Of a DNA stretch of 22,615 bases, positions 1 to 7,810 are shown piece after piece; the stretch's first letter is position 1; every line of letters starts with the position of its first letter. The stretch is from assembly GCA_008931825.1 (NCBI GenBank), contig QXVZ01023554.1, positions 1 through 22,615 of the forward strand, written 5' to 3'. This stretch comes from Phallusia fumigata. Lineage: Eukaryota; Chordata; Ascidiacea; Phlebobranchia; Ascidiidae. The notes beneath the pieces were generated by a model. That model was given only the letters and a program-made list of their open reading frames with translations, did not search any database and was not told the DNA's origin. The position numbers and the translations under genes were made by a program.

Positions 1-212
1 TATTTGTTTATGATTAGAGGAAGCTTGCCAGTCATTTGGAGTAAAATCGGGTGCGAAACAGCACGTAATTTTTGCCTTAGTACTGTCATAAAACTTGCGT
101 ATTCTTTCTTTAGAACGCAGCAGAAACTGCTAACGTGCTTCGCTCCTAAACCTACACCAAAGTATCTCACAGAAAGCACTTTATTAATAGACAACCAAGT
201 TAATTTTATTGG
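1..212. other. Unassigned AT-rich DNA
   Basis: No coding, RNA or repeat feature is recognised. A 72-codon open frame on the plus strand has no protein-like pattern and is treated as chance. The segment lies directly upstream of the repeated block that starts near 213, and it does not resemble the sequence upstream of the second copy (1044-1405). Confidence 0.5.
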
Positions 213-1042
213 GTTGCACTAATTCAATGTTTTCCAACCAGTGGGCCATTGAGCAGTTTGCAACGGGGCCACGAAGCGTGTTTGTGCCACAACACGCCTA
301 GAAAAGGTTGTCATGCTGATGAGATTGTGAACCACGAGATTTTTTCAAACGTTATCTGGGCCACATAAGCAAAATAGATACTAGTTGCAGACTAAAAAGT
401 GGTAGCGAAATCGTGTTTACACAGGAAGCATCGACTTTCAGAAACACAACAGATTCGAATATTTTTCCATCAAAACCACAAAACCTCTATTTTACTAATG
501 TACGATTTGCTTTTACTTACTGTTTCATCACTGCAAACATCGACAAATTTTAGATGAGATTGAACATCAACGTAGTAGTTTGTTTATGCCCCTCTATCGC
601 ACACCAACGATTAAAAATAATTTGCCGTTTGTTTAAAATACATTGCAGTTTGTTTACGGCCCTCTAGCGCAATCTAGCGGTTAGTAAAAAATAGGTTGCA
701 GTTTGTTTATGTTCTTCTAGCCCACCCTAGCGGTTGGTAAAAAACTATGTTGCATTCTGTTTATGGTCCTTTAGCGCAACTTAGCGGATGGTAAAAATCG
801 TAGTTTGTCCATGGTCCTCTAGCGCACCCTAGCGGTTGGTAAAAAATAGGTTGCAGTTTGTTTATGGTCCTTTAGCGCACCTTAGCGGTTAATAAAAAAA
901 TCGTTGCAGTTTGTTTATGGTCCTTTAGCGCACCTTAGCGGTTAGTAAAAAAAATTTGTTAAACAAACTGCAACGATTTTTCTAATAACCACTAGGGTGC
1001 GCTAGAGGACTGTTAACAAAATGCAACAATTTTTTTTACTAA
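213..1042. repeat. Truncated copy of the foldback element plus its left flank
   Basis: Starting at GTTGCACTAATTCAATG this block matches 1406-2585. The first ~315 bases match the left flank of the second copy, except that the second copy carries about 95 extra bases (roughly 1468-1566). From 530 (ACTGCAAACA) it enters the left arm of the foldback element, runs through fewer ~50-bp units than the second copy, crosses the arm centre (TTTGTTAAACAAAC near 961-975), and stops one to two units into the opposite arm at the undetermined base 1043. It carries the same private unit variant (GGATGGTAAAAATCGTAG near 785) as the other copy. It is either a second insertion of the same element or the other haplotype of the same locus. 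Confidence 0.8.
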
Positions 1043-1043
1043 N
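1043..1043. other. Undetermined base, probable assembly junction
   Basis: A single n. Sequence to the left aligns with the middle of the foldback element (~2585), whereas sequence to the right is unrelated. A contig join inside a repeat is therefore likely, and the true distance across it is unknown. Confidence 0.7.
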
Positions 1044-1405
1044 AACTGTTTGTCGTGTTGTTATTAGAGGAAGATTTTTGAAAAGCCTAAAAAGCCGTTT
1101 GCTCCTCAAAAAGCATTTTTAGAAAAATCGACGAAGCTCTCAGATAGTGGACTGGAAAATGTGTTGAAATGGATACAACAGTAAAGAAATATAAAATAAT
1201 TTCTCTTTTTCCTCATGTTAGCATAAAGTTTGCATCTTTGTTTTAATTTTCAGTTGCTCCAAGTATATTTTGGAAGTTATGAAAAATATTGTAAAACAGA
1301 CCACTTACTCAACCGAATACAACCAAGTGGAATCATATGGCATGGTCATTAGAAAGAAAAATATATTTTGTAATATAATAAAAAATATAATGGTAAGTTA
1401 TCTAT
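1044..1405. other. Gene-free AT-rich stretch
   Basis: No open frame of note, no RNA gene and no clear repeat. It is AT-rich, with runs such as ATATTTTGTAATATAATAAA near 1363-1382. It lies between the probable contig join and the second copy of the repeated block. Confidence 0.5.
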
Positions 1406-1816
1406 GGTTGCACTAATTCAATGTTTTCCAACCAGTGGGCCATTGAGCAGTTTGCAACGGGGCCACGTAGCTAGGCAAAAATGTTAGAATTTTAAATAGA
1501 ATTAAGAAAATGGTTGATTGTGTTCAATAGTGCAACAAATTGCTGTACTTTAGTTTTAAAGTAAATGTGTTTGTGCCACAACACGCCTAGAAAAGGTTGT
1601 CATGCTGATGAGATTGTGGATCACGAGATTTTTTCAAACGTTGTCTGGGCCACATAAGCAAAATAGATACTAGTTGCAGACTAAAAAGTGGTAGCGAAAT
1701 CGTGTTTACACAGGAAGCATCGACTTTCAGAAACAACAGGTTCGAATATTTTTCCACGAAAACCATAAAACCTCTATTTTACTAATGTACGATTTGCTTT
1801 TACTTACTGTTTCATC
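1406..1816. repeat. Left flank of foldback element, second copy
   Basis: Matches 213-529 with few differences apart from about 95 extra bases near 1468-1566. It contains the phrase GGGCCAC more than once, which resembles a subterminal motif of a DNA transposon. No counterpart follows the right arm after 3200, so it is either part of a larger mobile unit truncated on the right or co-duplicated host DNA. No coding capacity was seen on either strand. Confidence 0.65.
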
Positions 1817-3200
1817 ACTGCAAACATTGACAAATTTTAGATGAGATTGAACATCAACGTAGTAGTTTGTTTATGCCCCTCTATCGCACACCAGCAATTA
1901 AAAATAATTTGCCGTTTGTTTAAAATACATTGCAGTTTGTTTACGACCCTCTAGCGCAACCTAGCGGTTAGTAAAAAATCGTTGCAGTTTGTTTATGGTC
2001 CTCTAACGCACCTTAGCGGTTGGTAAAAAATCGTTGCAGTTTGTTTATGTTCTTCTAGCGCACCCCAGCGGTTGGTAAAAAAACCGTTGCACTTTGTTTA
2101 TGGTCCTCTAGCGCACCCTAGCGGTTGGTAAAAAAAATCGTTGCAGTTTGTTTATGGTCCTCTAACGCATCCTACCGGTTAGAAAAAATATGTTGCAGTT
2201 TGGTCCGTTAGCGCAACCTAGCGGATGGTAAAAAATCGTAGTTTGTCCATGGTTCTCTAGCGCACCCTAGCGGTTGAAAAAAAATATGTTGCAGTTTGTT
2301 TATGGTCCTTTAGCGCAACCTAGCGGTTAGAAAAAATCGTTGCGTTTTGTTAACAGGCCTCCAGCGCACCCTAGCGGTTATTAAAAAAATCGTTCCAGTT
2401 TATTTATGATCCTCTAACGCACCCTAGCGGTTATTAAAAAATATGTTGCAGTTTGTTTATGGTCCTTTAGCGCACCTTAGCGGTTAGTAAAAAAAGTTTG
2501 TTAAACAAACTGCAACGATTTTTTTAATAACCACTAGGGTGCGCTGGAGGACTGTTAACGAAATGCAACAATTTTTTTTACTAACCGCTAGGGTGCGCTA
2601 GAGGACCATAAACAAACTGCAACGATTTTTTCTAGCCGCTAAGGTGCGCTAAAGGACCATAAACAAACAGCAACATATTTTTCACTAACCGCTAAGGTGC
2701 GCTAGAGGACCATAAACTGGAACGATTTTTTTAATAACCGCTAGGGTGCGCTAGAGGACTGTTAACAAAATGCAACGATTTTTTACTAACCGCTAGGGTG
2801 CGCTAGAGGACTGTTAAAAAAATGCAACGATTTTTTTAATAACCGCTAGGGTGCGCTAGAGAACCATGGACAAACTACGATTTTTTACCATCCGCTAGGG
2901 TGCGCTAGAGGACCATAAACAAACTGCAACGATTTTTTTTACCAACCGCTAGGGTGCGCTAGAGGACCATAAACAAACTGCAACGATTTTTTTACCAGCC
3001 GCTAAGGTGCGCTAAAAGAACATAAACAAACTGCAACGACTTGTACTAACCGCTAGGTTGCGCTAGAGGGTCGTAAACAAACTGCAATGTATTTTAAACA
3101 AACGGCAAATTATTTTTAATCGCAGGTGTGCGATAGAGTGGCATAAACAAACTACTACGTTGATGTTCAATCTCATCTAAAATTTGTCGGTGTTTGCAGT
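1817..3200. mobile_element. Foldback-type element: two opposed arrays of ~50-bp units
   Basis: The two ends are inverted copies: ACTGCAAACA at 1817 answers TGTTTGCAGT at 3200, and the inverted match continues through the next ~130 bases (for example ATGAGATTGAACATCAACGT against ACGTTGATGTTCAATCTCAT). Each arm holds about twelve units of 48-55 bp. The left arm reads roughly GTTGCAGTTTGTTTATGGTC, then CTCTAGCGCACCCTAGCGG, then TTRGTAAAAAA. The right arm is the reverse complement. The turn is at about 2496-2510 (GTTTGTTAAACAAAC). A private variant, CATGG with GGATGG, occurs once per arm (2219-2260 and 2856-2897) as a 42-base exact inverted match. The arms are therefore one inverted duplication, not two independent arrays. 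No transposase is encoded, and I found no convincing target-site duplication. This architecture is that of foldback elements (Drosophila FB is the type example); family membership is inference. Confidence 0.82.
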
Positions 3201-4475
3201 ATTTTTGCTCTGTATCTGACAGTTTACAAAAACTATTGCATTATTTTCAGAATCTTATAATCTGAAGAGGATTTCCACATCCTCTGCACGTCATCTTCAT
3301 CAGGTCATGAAAGGATATTGATGTGGAAGAACGACATCTTGATCAGATATTGGGCAAAAAAGTATTTGTTACTTTTAAACAAAAGACATCAGCACGACTC
3401 ACCAAAGGTCATGTTTGGAACCACAAGTTCGGTGCTACCAAGTTGTTCATAGGTTTGTTAGGTTACAGTGCCCACATTATAAAATCTTTCTTTAAAAGTC
3501 GGAGGTCTGTCCAAAGCAATTGGTTTAAAACACGAAATTTTTGCAACTATTAAAGGATTGTCTCCTTTAACATAACAAAACACAAAGCATGTAAAGACAT
3601 TTACATTCAAAGTATGTTTGAAAAAACTTACAAGGTTTCCATGAAAGTAGAACAACCGTTAATTTGCAACAAACAAAATCTGCAATACTTTCAATAGTTA
3701 TGTAAATAGTTACGGTTCACCAAGCTTGTTGTTATGCATGGTTACCCATCCATTATTTTACAAACTCTATTTTGCGCATAACAATTGTGCATCACAATGT
3801 TTTGCCTCACAGCAAAAATATGAGATAAATCTTTTACAGGATTGTAACGAAATATAGCTACAAAACTAATTTAAAATCTCGGGTATTTAACATCACTGTT
3901 TGCAAATAATAAATCCTAATATATTTGTTGCGTGGTTGTCTGTGGTTTTATAGCGGGTCATACAACGTAGATTCCAGTAAATCTGTATGTGACAAACGCT
4001 CAAACGATTTCGGAGCCCTGTCGATTTGGACGTCGATAACCCTACAAATGTCATTAACAAACGCGGTGATCTTCACGCGTCGAAGCGCGTAACGTTAAAC
4101 TTCAAAACGTCACAATGAAATGGCGTCTTTGTTTTTTAGCCTAGGGTCACGAAACTGCCTATATAGGTAAGCTATAAACGTAATTTGTTTGTTAAAAGTC
4201 GCTAAGAGGCGTACATTGTTTTTTAATGGTTGTGTTGCCTTGGAATAAGTACAAGTCGTTATTTAGTGGTTGGTTTAAGCCTATGTCCCGTCTACCCACG
4301 CAACCTTCTCAAATTTGGCTATAATGACAAATGCAAATGCCCGCGGGTACGCAACACGTTGGCCACCAACACGCCGACAAAGTTTGAAATAACGATTTAG
4401 TTTGTGAAATGTTGCATTCTTTCAGCATTACGTAAATAAGTAAACTACTTATCGAAGCTTGAGTGCTCGGTTTGC
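3201..4475. other. Gene-free region between repeats
   Basis: No gene recognised. The one stretch with some protein-like character is a plus-strand frame at about 3311-3553 (starting KDIDVEERHLDQILGKKV) that has no ATG at its start and matches no family known to me. It may be an exon fragment, a decayed mobile-element frame or chance. From about 3960 to 4170 the DNA is richer in CpG (GACGTCGATAACC, CACGCGTCGAAGCGCG) but shows no open frame. I searched the minus strand for downstream exons of COQ5 (methyltransferase motif I, LDVAGGTGDI-like) and found none. Confidence 0.45.
3266..3285. repeat. Stem-loop, 7-bp perfect stem
   Basis: AGAGGAT (3266-3272) pairs with ATCCTCT (3279-3285) around the 6-base loop TTCCAC. 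It is directly followed by two related 18-base sequences, GCACGTCATCTTCATCAG (3286-3303) and GAACGACATCTTGATCAG (3329-3346). Read on the minus strand, the first contains CTGATGA and, further on, GGAAATCC, which recalls the 3' regions of some retroelements. No function is assigned. Confidence 0.5.
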
Positions 4476-5162
4476 TAGACAACCGGATTAAGTTATAATT
4501 TAATAAAGCACGCTCGTGTGCATTACACAATTATCAATAGATTGCACAGCTAGGCTACATTAACATTTGGTATATACTGGTCTTTAACTTTTTCTCTTGT
4601 GCGAGTCTCTTTTAAAGTCATTCAGAAACCAAACACTTGCTGTTTGGTTGACGAAAATGTTTGCCAGACAGACATTTGTTCGACTCTCCACAATGAATTA
4701 ATGCGTTTAATCCATTATCCCTGCCTTCCTTGTTGTTTAACGAATTAAGCCAAAATGTAATTAAAAACGTAATTAAAAAGGTGGTCAACGTTACATTCAA
4801 AAACACATATCTGACAGACAGTCCTGTTTGAACTTTCAGTAATTGACATACAATGAACTTTAAAGCTTTAGAAGTGCCCGATTACCATTCCAACATGAGG
4901 TCACGGTTATAGCGATAAGCTGGACGTATCTGTTGTCATAACAAACACTTTAGGACATTTCTGTGTGTAACATGCGCATTATTTATACAGCAGTGATAGC
5001 TTATTGATTGAAAGCCACTGAATAATATATGTAGGACGCATCAGCTTCAGACTATACATCTCAACCCTAAAGTCATGTTCATGTTTTCCCCATGATTTAT
5101 GACAAGAAAGAATGAGAATAACGTCATCAATGAAACCTCACCCTTCGCAACCAACTTTAGTA
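4476..5162. repeat. Block A of a ~0.68-kb near-identical duplication
   Basis: From TAGACAACCGGATTAAG to CAACCAACTTTAGTA this block recurs in the same orientation at 5535-6198. Differences are scattered substitutions and short indels (for example GATTGCACAGCTAGGC against GATTGCACAGGC, and an extra copy of a short AATTAAAA-type unit near 4745). No coding frame is shared between the copies, so the block looks like ordinary noncoding DNA rather than a gene or transposon. Confidence 0.9.
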
Positions 5163-5235
5163 TTTTGATGGTGGTCCGGCAATATTTGGTCAAGTCTCAA
5201 CAGCGCTAAATCACGCATGGCAACCCCCGATACAA
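5163..5235. other. Unique sequence after block A
   Basis: Unique DNA following block A; the sequence after block B (from 6200) is different. No feature seen. Confidence 0.4.
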
Positions 5236-5533
5236 TTGGTTTTACGTCTCCCCACACGCTGGTTGTACAATATCGTCGCAATATACGGCTGCTTCGAGGT
5301 TAAAACAAAAATGCGCGTCTCAGCCAATGAAAGCGCCGCCGGTCTGCATATTTACATCGAGTCAACCAATGAGCGGTTTGTATCTGTTGGCAACGCTTTA
5401 TGCCGCCTGGGTATTCTTCGGAAGAACGTTCGTTACCTTCTAATCCCGGCGCGAGTGCTGTAGTGAAGTCATATCTGATTGTACTCCGAAGAGGTCAGCC
5501 AAGCCAACGCAAAGTTGTCCTTTGATCCTCCAA
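5236..5533. promoter_or_regulatory. CpG-richer, CCAAT-bearing promoter-like stretch cut by an assembly join
   Basis: Two CCAAT boxes in the same orientation (5324-5328 and 5366-5370) lie in sequence clearly richer in G, C and CpG than the surroundings. They are followed by an ATG at 5400 that opens 41 codons (begins MPPGYSSEERSLPSNPG) before a stop at 5523-5525. NF-Y-type CCAAT boxes 60-140 bases upstream of a start are typical of housekeeping promoters. The stretch ends at the undetermined base 5534, so any gene it serves would be lost at the join. I do not recognise the short peptide, and it could be chance. Confidence 0.3.
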
Positions 5534-5534
5534 N
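5534..5534. other. Undetermined base, probable assembly junction
   Basis: A single n between the promoter-like stretch and the start of block B. Block B begins exactly here, in the middle of sequence that is continuous in block A. Confidence 0.75.
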
Positions 5535-6198
5535 TAGACAACCGGATTAAGTTATATTTGAATAAAGCACACTCGTGTGCATCACGCAATTATCAATAGA
5601 TTGCACAGGCTACATTAACATTTGGTATATACTGGTCTTCAACTTTTTCTCTTGTGCGAGGAACTTTTAAAGTCATTCAGAAACCAAACACTTGTTGTTT
5701 GGCTGACGAAAATGTTTGCCGACAGAAATTTGTTGGACTCTTCACAATAAATGCGTTTAATCCATTATCACTGCCTTAATTCCTTGTTGTTTAACGAATT
5801 AAAAAACGTAATTAAAAAGTTGGTCAACGTTACATTCAAAGACACACTTCTGACAGACAGTCCTGTTTGAACTTCAGTAATTGACATACACTGACCTTTA
5901 AAGCTTTAGCAGTGCCCGATTACCATTCCAACATAAGGTCACGGTTATAGCGATAAGCTGGACGTATCTGTTGTCATAACAAAGACTTTGGGACATTTCT
6001 GTGTGTAACATGCGCATTATTTATATAGCAGTGATAGCTTATTGATTGAAAGCCACTGAATAATATATGTAGGAAGCATCAGCTACAGACTATACATCTC
6101 AACCTTAAAGTTATGTGCATGTTTTCCTCATGATTTATGACAAGAGAATGAGAATAACGTCATCAGTGAAACCTCACCCTTCGCAACCAACTTTAGTA
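5535..6198. repeat. Block B, probable redundant haplotype contig
   Basis: Near-identical to 4476-5162 over its whole length and bounded on both sides by undetermined bases (5534, 6199). A short contig wholly contained in its neighbour with SNP- and indel-level differences is the usual signature of an allelic copy left in an assembly of a polymorphic diploid. A true tandem duplication would not be expected to begin and end exactly at the undetermined bases. Confidence 0.8.
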
Positions 6199-6199
6199 N
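6199..6199. other. Undetermined base, probable assembly junction
   Basis: A single n at the right edge of block B. From 6200 the sequence no longer follows block A. Confidence 0.75.
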
Positions 6200-6311
6200 T
6201 TGGCATTGAAGTCAAGTTTAATTCACTTGCAATAGTGTAGCCAAAAGCCAGCTAAAAATTTTGTGGGAGACAAGTAACCTAACTTAATTTAAAACTCAGG
6301 GATTTTTTTTC

Positions 6312-6393
6312 CAGGAGTAGCCTACTTTAATGTACAATCTTAAAATTTGGGAGGGGCCATGGCCCCTTTTGGCCCCCCTTGGCTACGCCCCTG
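6312..6393. mobile_element. Short MITE-like element
   Basis: The right end is GGCTACGCCCCTG (6381-6393), that is CAGGGGCGTAGCC on the minus strand, a terminus common to hAT-like transposons and their short derivatives in many animals. The left end has a shorter imperfect match, CAGGAGTAGCC (6312-6322). The interior contains GGGGCCATGGCCCC (6354-6367) and a long G/C-run segment, as is usual for these elements. No clear 8-bp target duplication is visible. It lies in the first intron of the COQ5-like gene. Read through on the minus strand it would append a GRSQGGPKGAMAPPKF tail to the exon frame; such tails are a well-known artefact of this repeat in predicted proteins. Confidence 0.6.
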
Positions 6394-6473
6394 TCTGCTT
6401 TGTGAAAGAAAACTTGAGGGCTGTGGCCTTACCGTATTTGCCAGGACGCAACAAAAATACAGTGCACACATAC

Positions 6474-6627
6474 CTTTTTGTGTCTTTTCGTTTTTCCGAA
6501 CAGTTTCGTATCCAAAATGCGTGTATTCTTCGTCGGTTTTCTCATTTGCAACTGACGCAAATCGACACCGTTCTGCAACAGCGTTGGGTGGCTTTCGCAA
6601 ACACCGAAACACTTGTCGAGTTAACAT
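6474..6627 (-). CDS. COQ5: COQ5-like 2-methoxy-6-polyprenyl-1,4-benzoquinol methylase, first coding exon only
   Basis: COQ5 is the C-methyltransferase of ubiquinone synthesis and works in the mitochondrial matrix as part of the CoQ-synthesising complex. This exon encodes 51 residues plus one base. Residues 1-28 form an arginine-rich presequence without acidic residues (MLTRQVFRCLRKPPNAVAER, then CRFAS), a fair mitochondrial import signal. Residues 31-51 contain THFGYETVRKNEKTQK, which corresponds to the family's conserved N-terminal THFGF-x-TV...EK segment just before the VYQVF motif. The exon ends ...CAAAAAG|GTATGT (GT at 6473-6472, minus strand), phase 1, so that G plus the next exon would give the Val of VYQVF. 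I chose the ATG at 6627 because the in-frame ATG at 6726 would add a cysteine- and tyrosine-rich stretch that spoils the presequence. No later exon was found to the left, where the assembly is broken. The rest of the gene, including the SAM-binding motif, is not seen. Confidence 0.82.
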
Positions 6628-7100
6628 CTTGTTAGTAAAATAAATGGTTTGGCAGCAATACAAGTAATCACCTTCACCAACAACAAAATACTTTTTCCAA
6701 CATCGACAGACGTATAGAAACCACAATAAACAGATGCCAGTGTACGAGGGGAATTCCCCCTTACCTTTGGGTCAAATCAAAGAATACTGTGTAGTATTCT
6801 TTGGTCAAATAAAAGATTTTACAGAACACTTTTTAAGTGTGTGCAAGACAACTTTTAGGCAAATTGATCAGGAAAATTCGTTATGTTTGCCCAAGAAAGA
6901 GTAAACCGATTCGAAGAGAAAGAGTAAACTTTATTGTAGTTTTTTTGGTAAAAAACAAGTAAAATTTTGGAAGAATTGAAATTTTTGAGCTAAAAAATTC
7001 CGAGGCTTATTCCGACAGAAAACTGTTTAGTCCACGAAGCATTGTGCTAAAATTAAAATATCATTTAAAATGATATTATTTTTACGACCTGCCAAAATAT
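6628..7100. other. Upstream region of COQ5-like gene
   Basis: Intergenic DNA between the divergent COQ5-like exon and the heat-shock promoter of HSPE1. It should hold the COQ5 promoter, but no TATA box is evident. It includes a repeated ATTCTTTGGTCAAAT-like phrase near 6766-6810. A perfect 21-bp palindrome is listed separately. Confidence 0.4.
7057..7077. repeat. Perfect AT-rich palindrome
   Basis: AATATCATTT (7057-7066) and AAATGATATT (7068-7077) around a single central A. It lies ~30 bases upstream of the heat-shock element. It could be a dyad protein-binding site, but it may simply reflect AT-rich composition. Confidence 0.5.
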
Positions 7101-7102
7101 CG

Positions 7103-7128
7103 GGCGGTTCGGGAACTTTCCAACCGCC
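7103..7128 (+). promoter_or_regulatory. Heat-shock element within a GC-rich dyad
   Basis: TTCGGGAACTTTC (7108-7120) is an exact three-unit TTCnnGAAnnTTC element, the binding site of trimeric HSF. It is embedded between GGCGGTT (7103-7109) and AACCGCC (7122-7128), which form an inverted repeat, and GGGCGG is a GC-box core. It stands 24 bases upstream of the TATA box at 7145 and points at HSPE1, an expected heat-shock target. Confidence 0.75.
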
Positions 7129-7144
7129 GTTAAAAGTTGCGTTT

Positions 7145-7152
7145 TATAAAAA
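7145..7152 (+). promoter_or_regulatory. TATA box of the presumed HSPE1 promoter
   Basis: TATAAAAA 24 bases downstream of the heat-shock element. The usual TATA-to-start spacing puts transcription initiation near 7175-7183. The HSPE1 ATG is ~690 bases further on, so a noncoding first exon and a 5' UTR intron are implied. Plausible donors are AG|GTTAGC (GT at 7230) and AG|GTACAA (GT at ~7576). Confidence 0.6.
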
Positions 7153-7796
7153 TATGTTTCGTCCTCAGGTTGAGACATAAAACGGCGATAAAAGAAACTT
7201 AAATTTAAAATCACACTCCATGGCGATAGGTTAGCTTAGTTGCAACAATCGTTTTGTTTTATCAATAAATTACAAAACTAAACGCCAAAATAAAATTCCA
7301 TGGTTATTTAGGCGTTGCGTTATTTAACGGTTCACTGAATTTTATAAAAAGTGTACATGCCGCTTTGAGAAGGTCGCACGTGCGTTTTGGTTTGCAGTTG
7401 CTTTCTGTTTCATCAGCAACGCTTTGAGAATGGTTTCTTGTAGCCACAAAGTAATGTAATTGTCGAGATGCAACCAAAAAAATGTGCGCAGATTGTTGTT
7501 CTGGTTGTGGCCGTAAAACTGATATAATTTGGTGATTATGTCGGAAAGAATAACTGGTAAAATTGAAAAAAGATAGGTACAAAATTATTGGGTGGGTTGT
7601 GGTTACACTAAATCGTCCTTGTTGTTGTATCGATTCAAAGCAACAACTATTTGATCTAGAATATTGCTAGAATAAATGTGCATGATGGTGCGAAGTCACC
7701 ATTTATACACATCCACAAGCAACTTTCTCATCAGCTTTTAGATGCAATGTTGCGAGATACATTTAAAAGTTTCTATTGTATTGGTAATACATGCAT

Positions 7797-7810
7797 TCTT
7801 TCTATTCTAG
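7797..7810 (+). promoter_or_regulatory. Splice acceptor in the HSPE1 5' UTR (cis or spliced-leader)
   Basis: TTCTTTCTATTCTAG ends at 7810, 56 bases upstream of the HSPE1 ATG. It is a good polypyrimidine-AG acceptor with no coding role. It could receive the noncoding first exon from the TATA-driven start near 7180, or a trans-spliced leader, which is common in tunicates. Confidence 0.45.

Noticed and set aside
3255-3310. Hammerhead ribozyme (CTGATGA ... GAAA on the minus strand)
   Set aside because: The sequence between the two core boxes does not form stem II and no cleavage-site stem closes. Kept only as a resemblance.
5547-5560. TATTTGAATAA, resembling the core of the Ciona spliced leader
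   Set aside because: Only 11 bases match, there is no donor after it, and the allelic copy near 4499 has a different sequence, so it is chance.
6340-6726. A single 128-residue minus-strand protein
   Set aside because: It is a composite: an upstream untranslated part, the true COQ5 first exon (6474-6627), intron sequence and a MITE end read through in frame.
7304-7582. 92-codon minus-strand frame between COQ5 and HSPE1
   Set aside because: No recognisable family, no splice or promoter context, and it lies within the presumed HSPE1 5' UTR intron on the opposite strand.
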